Source: Candidatus Methanomethylicia archaeon | GTDB taxonomy: Archaea > Thermoproteota > Methanomethylicia > Culexarchaeales > Culexarchaeaceae | Assembly: GCA_025058215.1 (NCBI GenBank) | Contig: JANXEO010000001.1 | Location: 372,001 to 436,000, forward strand | Direction: 5' to 3' | Length of the DNA: 64,000 bases | Shown: positions 33,356-42,375 of the stretch, piece after piece | How positions within the stretch are numbered: the stretch's first letter is position 1 | Layout: each line of letters opens with the position of its first letter | The notes under the pieces: model-generated | Told to the model about the DNA's origin: nothing | The model's database searches: none | The model's input: only the letters and a program-made list of their open reading frames with translations | Translations under genes and position numbers: made by a program

Positions 33356-34267
33356 TCATCCTTTATGTGCTAATCCTATAATATCTTTAATGGATTTATA
33401 TCCCTCTTCCTCCATAAACTTCACAATTCCTTCTTCTATTTCATTAAAGATATTTATTCCTTTGAAAGCTATTGCAGAACCTATTTGAACAGCACTTGCT
33501 CCAGCCATCATAAATTCTATCGCATCTTCATAATTCATAATTCCTCCAACACCTATTATTGGAATATTAAGGGAATCATACAGTTGATATACGCATCTTA
33601 AAGCTATTGGTTTTATAGCGTTTCCACTTAATCCACCATATATATTTGAAAGCACCGGTTTTGCAAGTTTAATATCTATAATCATAGCTTTAAGTGTGTT
33701 TATTGCAGTTACAGCATCTGCTCCAGCTTTTTCAACACTTTTACCTATTTCAACTATATCTATTACTTCTGGTGTTAATTTTGCGAAAACTGGTATTTTT
33801 AATACGTTTTTAACCGCATTAACTACTTCATATGCTAATTTTGGATTTTGCCCATATTGTATATTGGGGCCATGAGGACATGATAAATTTAATTCAATTG
33901 CATCTGCTCCAGCTTCTTCAGCTTGAGAAGCTACATAAACAAATTCATTTATTTCGCTTCCAAAGATTGATACTATTACTGGTACACCACCCTCTTTTGC
34001 TATTTTTATTTCATTTTTAAATTCATTTATACCTGGATTTGAAAGTCCAATTGCATTTATTAATCCATATTCAAGTTTTATTACCGTTGGATTTTTATAA
34101 CCCCATCTTGGATTTCTACTTATGGATTTCGTTGTTACTGCTCCTGCACCTGCTAGTGCTACTCTCTTTAATAACGATCCTGATGTACCTAGTATCCCAG
34201 AAGCTAATATTAATGGATTCCTTAACTTTAAAGATGCTAAATTTATATTCAAACATACTTTAGTCAT
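33356..34267 (-). CDS. pyrD: Dihydroorotate dehydrogenase, class 1B catalytic subunit (PyrD)
   Basis: PyrD oxidises dihydroorotate to orotate in pyrimidine synthesis, with FMN in a TIM barrel. The catalytic cysteine is in ELNLSCPHGPN near residue 127. Substrate and FMN sites are NPVxK-like, with KLTPEVIDIVEIG near 165 and GVGGIMNYEDAIEFMMAGASAVQIGSA near 240, written in parts here (GVGGIMNYED and AGASAVQIGSA). No other pyr genes are in the window. Confidence 0.94.
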   Translation of the reverse strand: MTKVCLNINLASLKLRNPLILASGILGTSGSLLKRVALAGAGAVTTKSISRNPRWGYKNPTVIKLEYGLINAIGLSNPGINEFKNEIKIAKEGGVPVIVSIFGSEINEFVYVASQAEEAGADAIELNLSCPHGPNIQYGQNPKLAYEVVNAVKNVLKIPVFAKLTPEVIDIVEIGKSVEKAGADAVTAINTLKAMIIDIKLAKPVLSNIYGGLSGNAIKPIALRCVYQLYDSLNIPIIGVGGIMNYEDAIEFMMAGASAVQIGSAIAFKGINIFNEIEEGIVKFMEEEGYKSIKDIIGLAHKG

Positions 34268-34343
34268 TAAAACCCTTAGCTAATAGTTAGTGTAAAATAT
34301 TTAAAAGTTATTGTGTATTATGCATTATTGACTGGTGGTTTTA

Positions 34344-35564
34344 GTGAGTATATCTGAATGCTTTTTTATGGATACAAGTATTGGTTTCATAATTTTTTCT
34401 AAAAGCGAAAATGTATTGTTATATGAATTTTTTAGTGGTGAAGTTAAAGATATAGCAGATAAATTAATTAAATTAGAAGAAGGTGAATTAGTGGATGAAT
34501 TAAAATCTATATGTAGTAAAATTCCATCTCTTAATGTTAGTAAAATTGTATTTGAATCCGAAAGATTAATACCTTTAGTTAAGCGTTTCCTACGTAATAT
34601 CGAATTATATGTTGATCCATTCAATCCAATATTCAAAAAATTTAGGGGTTTAATACCCCAGACCGCTGTTTCCTTAGGTTTCATTCCATCGATCAACGAT
34701 TACTACGATCTTTTACATGATATTTCAATGTTCATTTCTAGGAGGAGAATAAAGAAAGCTGTAGAGAAGAGGGATTTACTACTTGCACAATCCATAAACA
34801 CTATTGATGACCTTAACAAGATAATTAATATGATGGCTACTAGATTGAGGGAATGGTACGGTATTCATTTTCCTGAACTTAATTCCATAATTGATGATCA
34901 TAAACTATATTCTAAGATTGTTAGTGAAATAGGTTCTAGAGACGATTTTGATTTTAATAAGATAGTAGTTTTAGGTGGTTCAAAAGAAATTACTACTAAG
35001 GTTATGAACATTGTAAAAAGTTCTATTGGTGCCGATTTTAGTGATTACGATATTGATTCAATTAAACTATTTGCTAAAATGTTGAATTCATTGTATGAAG
35101 TCAGAGATAAATTGGAAGAATATGTAGATTCAGTTACAGATGATGTTTGCCCAAATTTAAAAGCTTTAGTAGGACCACTTATTAGTGCAAGACTTATTTC
35201 ACTTGCTGGTGGTCTAGATAAACTTGCTAAACTTCCTTCAAGTACAATACAAGTTTTAGGTGCTGAAAAAGCTCTATTTAGAGCTTTACGCACTGGAGCT
35301 AAACCACCAAAACATGGTATAATATTTCAGTGTCAAGAAGTTCATGGATCCCCAAGATGGCAAAGGGGAAAGATAGCCCGTGCTTTAGCTGGTAAACTTA
35401 GTATAGCAGCTAAAATAGATGCTTTTTCTGGAACCTATATTGGTGATAAATTGAAACAAGATCTACACAGGAGAATTGAAGAAATTAAGAGATTATATCC
35501 AAAACCTGTTAAGAAACGTATTGAAACTAAGGAAAAGAAGGTTAGGAGGAGGGGGAGAGGATAA
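34344..35564 (+). CDS. nop5: C/D box RNP core protein Nop5
   Basis: Nop5 bridges L7Ae-bound C/D guide RNA and fibrillarin for 2'-O-methylation of rRNA and tRNA. The N-terminal fibrillarin-binding domain is followed by a coiled coil and the Nop domain with SLAGGLDKLAKLPSSTIQVLGAEKALFRAL, given in parts (SLAGGLDKLAKLPSS and LGAEKALFRAL), then PRWQRGKIARALAGKLS. The tail is rich in Lys and Arg. GGTGG five bases upstream selects GTG 34344. The stop overlaps the fibrillarin start by one base. Confidence 0.95.
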   Translation: MSISECFFMDTSIGFIIFSKSENVLLYEFFSGEVKDIADKLIKLEEGELVDELKSICSKIPSLNVSKIVFESERLIPLVKRFLRNIELYVDPFNPIFKKFRGLIPQTAVSLGFIPSINDYYDLLHDISMFISRRRIKKAVEKRDLLLAQSINTIDDLNKIINMMATRLREWYGIHFPELNSIIDDHKLYSKIVSEIGSRDDFDFNKIVVLGGSKEITTKVMNIVKSSIGADFSDYDIDSIKLFAKMLNSLYEVRDKLEEYVDSVTDDVCPNLKALVGPLISARLISLAGGLDKLAKLPSSTIQVLGAEKALFRALRTGAKPPKHGIIFQCQEVHGSPRWQRGKIARALAGKLSIAAKIDAFSGTYIGDKLKQDLHRRIEEIKRLYPKPVKKRIETKEKKVRRRGRG

Positions 35565-36262
35565 TGAATTTACTGAATGTTTATGAAGATAAAAAGTTTA
35601 AAGGTGTTTATTGGTGTGAATTTGATGATGGATCTAAAAAGCTTGCCACCATAAATATGGTTCCAGGAGTTCAAGTTTATGGAGAACAATTAGTAAAATT
35701 TAAAGATGTTGAATTGAGGATATGGAATGCTTATAGAAGTAAACTTGCTGCAGCTATTATAAATGGTGTAAGTGAAATTTCTGTAAAACCTGGCATGAAT
35801 ATACTTTACCTTGGTACTTCTACTGGAACTACTGTTAGTCACGTTAGTGATATTATTGGTAAAAGTGGATATGTTTTTGGTATTGAAATAGCTCCAAGAC
35901 CATTCAGGGAATTCATGTATTTATGTGAAAATAGAAGAAATATAATTCCCATACTTTCAGATGCTCGTATACCACATTTATATCGAAATATAGTTCCTAT
36001 TGTTGATAGTATTTATTGTGATGTAGCTCAGCCAGATCAAGCTAAAATACTTGTTGATAATTCTAGAATGTTTTTAAAACATAATGGATTAGCTATGCTT
36101 GCAATTAAAGCTAGAAGTATTGATGTAACATTAGAACCTAGTGAAGTTTATAAACGTGAAATAAATGTTTTGAAAGATGGAGGATTTGAAATAATTGAAG
36201 TTATACATTTAGAACCTTATGATAAAGATCATGCTATGGTAGTTGCAAAGTACATTGGGTGA
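35564..36262 (+). CDS. flpA: Fibrillarin-like rRNA/tRNA 2'-O-methyltransferase
   Basis: FlpA is the catalytic subunit of the C/D RNP. The SAM-binding region reads ILYLGTSTGTTVSHVSDIIG near residue 83, followed by FGIEIAPRPFRE. The catalytic K-D-K set is plausible with DVAQPDQA near 150 and AIKARSID near 184. It forms an operon with nop5 and the UPF0216 gene, an order often seen in archaea. Confidence 0.96.
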   Translation: MNLLNVYEDKKFKGVYWCEFDDGSKKLATINMVPGVQVYGEQLVKFKDVELRIWNAYRSKLAAAIINGVSEISVKPGMNILYLGTSTGTTVSHVSDIIGKSGYVFGIEIAPRPFREFMYLCENRRNIIPILSDARIPHLYRNIVPIVDSIYCDVAQPDQAKILVDNSRMFLKHNGLAMLAIKARSIDVTLEPSEVYKREINVLKDGGFEIIEVIHLEPYDKDHAMVVAKYIG

Positions 36263-36268
36263 ATTTAA

Positions 36269-36718
36269 ATGTACCCTTTAGATAAACGTTTTGATAGAAT
36301 CTTAAATTTGATACATGAAACTGATATCAAGAAATTAAATGATCATTTACCTAAAGAATACAGGACATTGAAAGCTATAATTTCCAATGGTTTATATGTC
36401 TTTAAAGCAAAGAATGATTCAGATATAATTATAGATCCTGGAGAAGTGGAATTTATAGGTAAGATTCTACCTGTTAATTTTCATGATAAATTAAAATTAC
36501 CCTTTATTTTTATTAGGAGGATGGATCTTGGTAAAGGTGTTTATGAACTTCTTGGAGATAAAATTGAAGCTTTTACAATTCTTAAAATTCTTTATGGTGA
36601 TGTTGAATTTGAAAAGGTTTCAATTCCACTTAGATTGTATAGACCTCAAATATTTAAACTGAAAACTATATTACCTACATCAATAATTATAGCTTTTGGA
36701 CATATAGAAGAATCTTAA
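36269..36718 (+). CDS. UPF0216 (DUF61) family protein
   Basis: This archaeal family of about 150 residues has no established function. Conserved pieces are LDKRFDRIL and LNDHLPKEYRTLK at the N-terminus, KLPFIFIRRMDLGKGVYEL in the middle, and LYRPQIFKLKTILPT near the end. It often lies near fibrillarin or RNA-processing genes, as here, 6 bases after flpA. It converges with rnhB with a 4-base overlap. A role in RNA metabolism is only suggested by context. Confidence 0.85.
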   Translation: MYPLDKRFDRILNLIHETDIKKLNDHLPKEYRTLKAIISNGLYVFKAKNDSDIIIDPGEVEFIGKILPVNFHDKLKLPFIFIRRMDLGKGVYELLGDKIEAFTILKILYGDVEFEKVSIPLRLYRPQIFKLKTILPTSIIIAFGHIEES

Positions 36719-37353
36719 TCCATTTTAATTCTTTTAATTGTTGACCAACTTTTTCGTACAAAATCTGGTAGTTCTCCACTCTTAATACACTCTTTTATAA
36801 ATCTTATAGTTTTCATATCACTTGGGTATCCAGAACCTATATCACCATAAATCCTCTTTATTTCTTCTATTATTGAATCTCTTTTTACTTTTGCCATTAT
36901 TGATGCAGCTGAAACCACTGGATATATAGCATCAGCTTTATGTCTAGCTATAACTTCAATTTTGTATTCTAATTTCTCTATTATCATTCTTTTAAATCTA
37001 TTTTCATTTACATCTACACTATCTACGTATACCACATCTGGCTTCATTTTATTTATTACTTTAGCCATTGCTTTTGCTTCAAGTTCATTTAATACACCAA
37101 TACCTGTTCTTCTCTTATAGAATACTGCTTGATCTATTTCTTTTGGAGTTATAATTTCATATACGTAATCTACACATAATTCAATTATTTTCAAACATAA
37201 TTTTTGTCTTTTCTTTGAGGTTAATACTTTTGAATCCTTTACACCAATTCGTATAAGTTTCTCTTGATCTTCTTCTTTAATTTTCACCCCAGCTATAATC
37301 ATTGGACCAATTATAGGTCCTCTTCCAGCTTCATCTACTCCAGCTATCATCAT
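36715..37353 (-). CDS. rnhB: Ribonuclease HII
   Basis: RNase HII removes RNA primers and single ribonucleotides from DNA. The catalytic acidic residues are visible in AGVDEAGRGP (Asp, Glu near residues 6-7), VYVDSVDVN (Asp near 109) and RHKADAIYPVVSAAS (Asp near 140). Length of 212 residues fits the archaeal enzyme. It stands alone on the minus strand, divergent from the THEP1 gene. Confidence 0.95.
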   Translation of the reverse strand: MMIAGVDEAGRGPIIGPMIIAGVKIKEEDQEKLIRIGVKDSKVLTSKKRQKLCLKIIELCVDYVYEIITPKEIDQAVFYKRRTGIGVLNELEAKAMAKVINKMKPDVVYVDSVDVNENRFKRMIIEKLEYKIEVIARHKADAIYPVVSAASIMAKVKRDSIIEEIKRIYGDIGSGYPSDMKTIRFIKECIKSGELPDFVRKSWSTIKRIKMD

Positions 37354-37404
37354 TTCTTCTTCACAATTTAAGTTTAATTAATTGTTTTTGTTAATAAATT
37401 TTAT

Positions 37405-37932
37405 ATGATTATTGCTATTACTGGTAGACCTGGTATTGGTAAATCAACTGTTTGTCTTAAAGTTATTGAAATGTTAAGGAATAAAGGTTTTGCTGTTGGT
37501 GGAATAATATGTCCAGAAATTAGGGAAAAAAATGTGAGAGTTGGTTTTAAAGTTTTAGATTTAATTAGTGGAAAAGAGGGTTTATTAGCACATGTTAGAG
37601 GTAAATCTCCATTCACGGTTGGTAAATATTATGTTTTACTGGATTCATTTGAAAATATAGCTATACCTGCATTAGAATATGCCATTAATCATGCTGATAT
37701 AATAGTTTTTGATGAGGTTGGACCTATGGAATTGAAAAGCAAAAAGATTTTGAACATTATATCTTCTTTTTCAAATGTTAATAAACCAATATTGCTTGTA
37801 GTTCATTGGAAGATAGGCAGTAATATAAGGCATATGGTTAAATGTGATTGTAAAATTTTTGAAGTAACCTTTGATAATAGAGATAAACTTCCATCAATAA
37901 TTTTCAATTTAATAGTTAGAGGATTGACTTAA
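37405..37932 (+). CDS. THEP1-type nucleoside-triphosphatase
   Basis: THEP1 proteins hydrolyse NTPs and are often found near RNA-modification genes. The P-loop is TGRPGIGKSTVC at residues 6-17. The characteristic GGIICPEIREKNVRVGF follows and the Walker B is IIVFDEVGPMELKS near residue 101. The substrate in vivo is uncertain. It ends directly before trm1 with no gap, so the two are probably cotranscribed. Confidence 0.92.
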   Translation: MIIAITGRPGIGKSTVCLKVIEMLRNKGFAVGGIICPEIREKNVRVGFKVLDLISGKEGLLAHVRGKSPFTVGKYYVLLDSFENIAIPALEYAINHADIIVFDEVGPMELKSKKILNIISSFSNVNKPILLVVHWKIGSNIRHMVKCDCKIFEVTFDNRDKLPSIIFNLIVRGLT

Positions 37933-39120
37933 ATGCATGATCTCAATAATTTGAAACTTAAGATGATTATTGAAGGTAAAGCAAAACTTTATGTTCCAGA
38001 TTTAACGTATTATAGTTTTCGTGAAGGTGAATTTGAACCTTCATATGCACCAGTATTTTATAATCCAAAAATGGTTTTTGATAGAAATCTATCAATACTA
38101 GTGATCAAAGGTTTTGGGGATCTATTAAATGAAAATTTAAGAGTTTGTGATTCTCTTTCTGGTACTGGTATACGTGGGATAAGGTATGGTTTAGAAGTTG
38201 ATAAAGTGGATTTCATATGGTTTAATGATTGGAATCCATTAGCGGTAAAGCTTATACATAAAAATTTATCTTTGAATAATCTCACAGCTTCTACTGTTGT
38301 TTCATGTTTAGATGCCAGAAAGATGTTTTATATGAATACGAATTTCAATAGTAGATTTCATGTTATTGATATTGATCCATTTGGTTCACCAGTAAAATTT
38401 CTTCAATCTGCTCTTTCAGCTTTGAAAGATGGAGGGCTTATGTGCATAACAGCTACAGATATTCCAGTATTGTTTGGTAAGTATCCTTTAACTTGTTTAA
38501 GAAGATACAATGCTATATCAATTAAAGCAGATTTTTCATATGAAAATGCTATAAGAATATTGTTAGGTTATATCGTTAGAATTGCTGCTAACTACAATTT
38601 TTCATGTACACCATTGTTATGTTATATGCGTAGTCATTATGCCCGTATTTTTGCATGTTTTAAACTTGATGTTGAAGAAGCAAATAAATCTATAATGAAA
38701 ATTGGTTATATAGCTTTTTGCAGTAAATGTCTATATAGGTGTGTGTTTGAAGGTTTTATACCTCAATTAATTGTTAATTGTCCAAATTGTAATTCGAAAT
38801 TGGAATTTTCTGGTCCTCTATGGATTGAGAACATATTTGATGTTAATTTCATAGTAAAATTGAAAAATAAGTGTTATGCTGATCACCTTATAAGTAAGTT
38901 TTTAGATATTTTGCATACTGAAGCTTCTGGTCCACCAACTTTTTATGTTTTAGATGAATTTTCTCGAAGATTAAAAATTTCTTCTCCAAATGTTGATGAT
39001 ATTATTGAAAAAATCAGGTCTAACGGTTATTTTGCATCTAAAACCCATTTCCATGTTAAGGGTATTAGAACTAATGCACCTTTAAGTATTATATATGATG
39101 TTGTGAAATCCTCATTTTAG
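37933..39120 (+). CDS. trm1: tRNA (guanine-26 N2,N2) dimethyltransferase Trm1
   Basis: Trm1 dimethylates guanosine 26 of tRNA. Early motifs are FYNPKMVFDRNLS and the SAM site SLSGTGIRGIRYGLE near residue 75. The catalytic segment is IDIDPFGSPVKFLQSA near residue 142, and ITATDIPVLFGKYP follows. A zinc-ribbon-like part has CSKC and CPNC. Length of 395 residues is typical. The 3' end overlaps the convergent ftsJ gene by 32 bases, and the overlap is coding on both strands. Confidence 0.95.
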   Translation: MHDLNNLKLKMIIEGKAKLYVPDLTYYSFREGEFEPSYAPVFYNPKMVFDRNLSILVIKGFGDLLNENLRVCDSLSGTGIRGIRYGLEVDKVDFIWFNDWNPLAVKLIHKNLSLNNLTASTVVSCLDARKMFYMNTNFNSRFHVIDIDPFGSPVKFLQSALSALKDGGLMCITATDIPVLFGKYPLTCLRRYNAISIKADFSYENAIRILLGYIVRIAANYNFSCTPLLCYMRSHYARIFACFKLDVEEANKSIMKIGYIAFCSKCLYRCVFEGFIPQLIVNCPNCNSKLEFSGPLWIENIFDVNFIVKLKNKCYADHLISKFLDILHTEASGPPTFYVLDEFSRRLKISSPNVDDIIEKIRSNGYFASKTHFHVKGIRTNAPLSIIYDVVKSSF

Positions 39121-39700
39121 CTATTACATAAATTTCTGAACTTTTCTTTCTCGATGCTTTAGGTTTATATATTTTCACATATTTAAAATTCTCTCTAACT
39201 TTGTTTATAAATTCTCTAAAAGTACTTCCTTGAAGAGCCTTTATAACACATGCACCATCTTCCACTAATAGTTTAAGTGATATTTGAAGAGCATTTTCTG
39301 CCAAGAAAATTTGATTAGCATGATCTATTTCATGTATACCTGAAAGTTTGGGAGCTGCATCTGATAATACTACATTTGCTACCTTATTTGGGAGTAAAGA
39401 CTTTACTTTATCTACAGTATTAGGATCTGTTATATCAGCTATTATTGTTTTTACATTTTCCCATGGAAATTTAGCTATTGGATTTATATCTACTCCAACT
39501 ATAAATCCTTTATCACCAACAATTTCTCTTGCAACTTGGATCCATCCTCCAGGTGCAGCCCCTAAATCCACTACTACATATCCCCTCTTAATTATCTTAA
39601 ATTTCTCATTAATTTCCTTCAATTTATAAGCTGCTCGTGATCTATACCCTTCAATTTTAGATCTATAATAATAGTAGTCTAATCTATCGTCATTTTTCAA
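39089..39700 (-). CDS. FtsJ/RrmJ-type 2'-O-ribose RNA methyltransferase
   Basis: The protein methylates a ribose in rRNA or tRNA. The catalytic tetrad K-D-K-E is suggested by YRSRAAYKL (Lys near residue 24), VVLSDAAPKLSG (Asp), ACVIKALQG (Lys) and the C-terminal KSSEIYVIAK (Glu). The SAM site reads VVDLGAAPGGWIQVA near residue 44. The compact 203 residues lack a TRAM tail. The start TTG 39700 follows GGGGAGT and overlaps the stop of the RPC34-like gene. Confidence 0.92.
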   Translation of the reverse strand: MKNDDRLDYYYYRSKIEGYRSRAAYKLKEINEKFKIIKRGYVVVDLGAAPGGWIQVAREIVGDKGFIVGVDINPIAKFPWENVKTIIADITDPNTVDKVKSLLPNKVANVVLSDAAPKLSGIHEIDHANQIFLAENALQISLKLLVEDGACVIKALQGSTFREFINKVRENFKYVKIYKPKASRKKSSEIYVIAKMRISQHHI

Positions 39701-40077
39701 CTATACTCCCCAACCTCTTTCATAATCCAATTTGACAATTTTGAACATGTCATTGGATTTATATCATCATTTCCTTGACCACATTTACCTAATAGTGAAC
39801 ATGAAAAACACGGTATTTTTCCAACACTTGCTATGGAAATTTTCTTTGGTTCTTTCTTTATTAATTTAAGTCTATAAGTATGTTTACTTTCATGTACAAT
39901 AGGTTCTCTAGTTATAAATCCCTTTTTCTCAAGTCTAATTGCAATTCTTGATCCTTCTCTACTATCAGTTCCAAGAATCTTCCATAATTCACTTTGAAGA
40001 ATACCATCATCTATTCTTTCACTAATTATTTCCAATGCTCTTCTTTCTAATTCACTTAATTTTACTGCTTTCGGCAT
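39697..40077 (-). CDS. RPC34/TFIIE-beta-like winged-helix protein with Cys cluster
   Basis: The first 75 residues form a winged helix (SELERRALEIISERIDDGILQSELWKI and IAIRLEKKGFITREPI, in parts). The C-terminal part has four cysteines in CFSCSLLGKCGQG and MTCSKLSNWI, matching the iron-sulfur end of RNA polymerase III subunit RPC34. Archaeal orthologues are known from TACK groups and are thought to help transcription initiation. Its neighbour is TFB. Length of 126 residues is short but typical for archaeal members. Family assignment rests on motif order, not on a search. Confidence 0.8.
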   Translation of the reverse strand: MPKAVKLSELERRALEIISERIDDGILQSELWKILGTDSREGSRIAIRLEKKGFITREPIVHESKHTYRLKLIKKEPKKISIASVGKIPCFSCSLLGKCGQGNDDINPMTCSKLSNWIMKEVGEYS

Positions 40078-40251
40078 TTCACATCATCTGCGATAATTAG
40101 TCGTTTTATCCCCTAAATTACTTTAACTTAAGTTAGTTATAAAATGGTCGTTTAATAAGGATAAATACTTTTATGACTTTAATAACCCTTGATTGTTTAA
40201 CTAAGCATTATTAATTTTTCAATTTATTTGACATTTCATAAGTAACATAAA

Positions 40252-41175
40252 TTATATTGGTATATCTATCAATATTTTTTCAGTTAGCTCTTTATACCTA
40301 TTTCTAATTGTTACTTCGGTTACTCCAGCTACATATGCTATTTCTTTTTGAGTTTTCTTCTCACTAAGTATCACACTTGCTATGTATATTGCAGCAGCTG
40401 CTACTCCTACGGGACCTCTACCAGATGTCAATCCACTTTCTCTAGCTACATCTACAATCTTTTTAGCATAAGTTTGTACATCTCCAACTAATCCTAATTG
40501 CGATACTAATCTAGGTATGTATTCAACAGGGCTTGTCGGATTTATTTTCCTTAATAATTCTTTAGCCATAAATCTATAGCTTCTACCTATATCCTTCTTA
40601 CTAACTCTTGAGACTTTTGTTATTTCTTCTAAAGTTCTTGGAATATTATATCTTCTACATGCTGCATAAACTGCTGCAGCAGCCATACTTTCTATAGACC
40701 TGCCTCTAACTAGTTTTTCTTCTGCAGCTTTTCTATAGATTAATGCTGCTTCCTCATGTACACTTTTAGGTAAACCTAATTGAGATGTAATTCTTTCTAT
40801 TTCTTGTAATGCAGCTGCAAGATTTCTCTCTGTAGCATCAGAAATTCTTATCCTTCTTTGCCATCTTCTAAGCCTATAAACTTGAGCTCTCTTTTTTGGT
40901 GTTAAATCTTTACCATAAATGTCTTTATCTCTCCAATCAATAACAGTTGATAAGCCTTTATCATGGATTGTCAATGTTAATGGTGCTCCAACACGTGTTC
41001 TTTTCTCCTTTTGTTCAGGATTAAATGCTCTCCATTCAGGTCCTGGATCAGTCATTCTTTCACTGATTACAAGTCCACAATTTAAGCATGTTACTTCAGC
41101 TCTCTCAGAATCTCTAATTAAATTATTACTACTGCATTCTGGACATACATTTAGTGTTTTTTCACGATCTTCCAT
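40252..41175 (-). CDS. tfb: Transcription initiation factor TFB
   Basis: TFB recruits RNA polymerase to TBP-bound promoters. The N-terminal zinc ribbon is CPECSS and CLNCGLV, followed by the B-finger stretch [10 protein letters not shown]. Two cyclin-like repeats follow, including [21 protein letters not shown] and [19 protein letters not shown] (given here in parts: [15 protein letters not shown] and [14 protein letters not shown]). AGGTGA upstream selects ATG 41175. It sits in the conserved order S8e-SRP19-Gar1-TFB. Confidence 0.97.
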   Translation of the reverse strand: MEDREKTLNVCPECSSNNLIRDSERAEVTCLNCGLVISERMTDPGPEWRAFNPEQKEKRTRVGAPLTLTIHDKGLSTVIDWRDKDIYGKDLTPKKRAQVYRLRRWQRRIRISDATERNLAAALQEIERITSQLGLPKSVHEEAALIYRKAAEEKLVRGRSIESMAAAAVYAACRRYNIPRTLEEITKVSRVSKKDIGRSYRFMAKELLRKINPTSPVEYIPRLVSQLGLVGDVQTYAKKIVDVARESGLTSGRGPVGVAAAAIYIASVILSEKKTQKEIAYVAGVTEVTIRNRYKELTEKILIDIPI

Positions 41176-41185
41176 ATGATTCACC

Positions 41186-41413
41186 TTAATTTTTAAAGTA
41201 TACCTTTTCTTTTTTAACGTAATTTACATCTATGTCTTTAGATAATCTTATTAACACATATGGATTTTTTACTGGTCCTAGGAGGTCGTATACTACCCCT
41301 ATAACTTCACCCTTTGAATTATATACCTTCATATTTATTTCCGGAGTTTTATCAACCCTTGCAAGTATTAATTTGTCATTCACTTTCCGCAGGATTTTCC
41401 CTGCGAGTGTCAA
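41186..41413 (-). CDS. gar1: H/ACA RNP protein Gar1
   Basis: Gar1 binds Cbf5 and helps product release in guide-RNA-directed pseudouridylation. The 75-residue beta-barrel protein has the characteristic [22 protein letters not shown] (in parts, [14 protein letters not shown]). The start is TTG 41413, preceded by GGTTGAT. It lies 10 bases before tfb on the same strand, a conserved archaeal pairing. Confidence 0.93.
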   Translation of the reverse strand: MTLAGKILRKVNDKLILARVDKTPEINMKVYNSKGEVIGVVYDLLGPVKNPYVLIRLSKDIDVNYVKKEKVYFKN

Positions 41414-41513
41414 AGAATCAACCCCATTTCGGCATAATTCTAAAACGAAAATGAACTTATAAATTTGTTGTGTTATATTTTATAGATTTCTTCAACTAAA
41501 TGCATATATTTAT

Positions 41514-41831
41514 TTACTTTTTCTTTACTTTTTCAATTTTTATTTTTAAATTTCTCTTTTGATTTATAATTAAAGCTATTTTCTTAATAATTTCTATTTT
41601 TCTACCACTTTTCTCCACAAGAATTCTCCCTTTATCTTTAAACCACATTTTAGGATATTTTTTTCCTTCTTCAACTATGAAATTTAAATTTAATTCTTTA
41701 ATAGCTTCCTTTATTTCTTGTAATGTAGGGTTTGACACTGCAATCTCTTTAGGTATACGTCTACCTCTACTTCTTGTAAGTGTTGCATCTAGATATGCAG
41801 GCCATATGACTATCATTCTCTTTTTACTCAT
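41514..41831 (-). CDS. srp19: Signal recognition particle protein SRP19
   Basis: SRP19 clamps helices 6 and 8 of SRP RNA and prepares SRP54 binding. The N-terminal IVIWPAYLDATLTRSRGRRIPKE (in parts, WPAYLDATLTRSRGRR) and the later VEEGKKYPKMWFKDKGRILV are diagnostic. The tail is Lys-rich. Four bases separate it from the S8e gene upstream. Confidence 0.96.
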   Translation of the reverse strand: MSKKRMIVIWPAYLDATLTRSRGRRIPKEIAVSNPTLQEIKEAIKELNLNFIVEEGKKYPKMWFKDKGRILVEKSGRKIEIIKKIALIINQKRNLKIKIEKVKKK

Positions 41832-41834
41832 GAT

Positions 41835-42230
41835 TTAACCCTTCTTGATTAGTATAGCATTTATTACTCCATCTTGTCCAGGTCTTGAAGTTACTTTTGC
41901 TTCTCCAATAGATGTTTCTATAATAGCTCCTCTTGTTATTACACCTCTTCTAGAGTAGTCTGGATTTGCAGGATTACTTTTTACTTTCAATATTTTTGCT
42001 TTTTTCACGATTGTTTTATCATCATCTTTAATTACAACATTAGCATAAGCTGTTACTTTAAGTCTTATTTTCCTTCCTCCACCACGAGTTCTAATTATAA
42101 TTCGTTTATCTTTTTCTCCAAGTATTGTTTGTGTTGGTGGTCTTCCAAGTTCATGCTTTCTTTTTTCTCTACTTTTCCTCTTTTTTCCTCCAGAGGGTTT
42201 TTTAAAATCGTTTCCTTGGTAATAGCTCAT
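41835..42230 (-). CDS. Ribosomal protein S8e
   Basis: This small-subunit protein is identified by [20 protein letters not shown] (20 residues), [28 protein letters not shown] and the closing [11 protein letters not shown]. The length of about 131 residues is normal for archaea. ATG 42230 is chosen over the GTG three codons upstream because AGTGAT lies just before it and relatives begin close to YYQGND. Confidence 0.96.
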   Translation of the reverse strand: MSYYQGNDFKKPSGGKKRKSREKRKHELGRPPTQTILGEKDKRIIIRTRGGGRKIRLKVTAYANVVIKDDDKTIVKKAKILKVKSNPANPDYSRRGVITRGAIIETSIGEAKVTSRPGQDGVINAILIKKG

Positions 42231-42375
42231 ATCAATCACTTACTTGCTATATTACGAAAATTTATTTCATATTTTTAAGTGTTGTGTTTTTGGAGAGTAA
42301 TATTTTCACATCTTGTAAAACTAGAGACTTAATTATACAATTGCTTTTTAAATTAGAAAATCTAATTTTCTTTGT

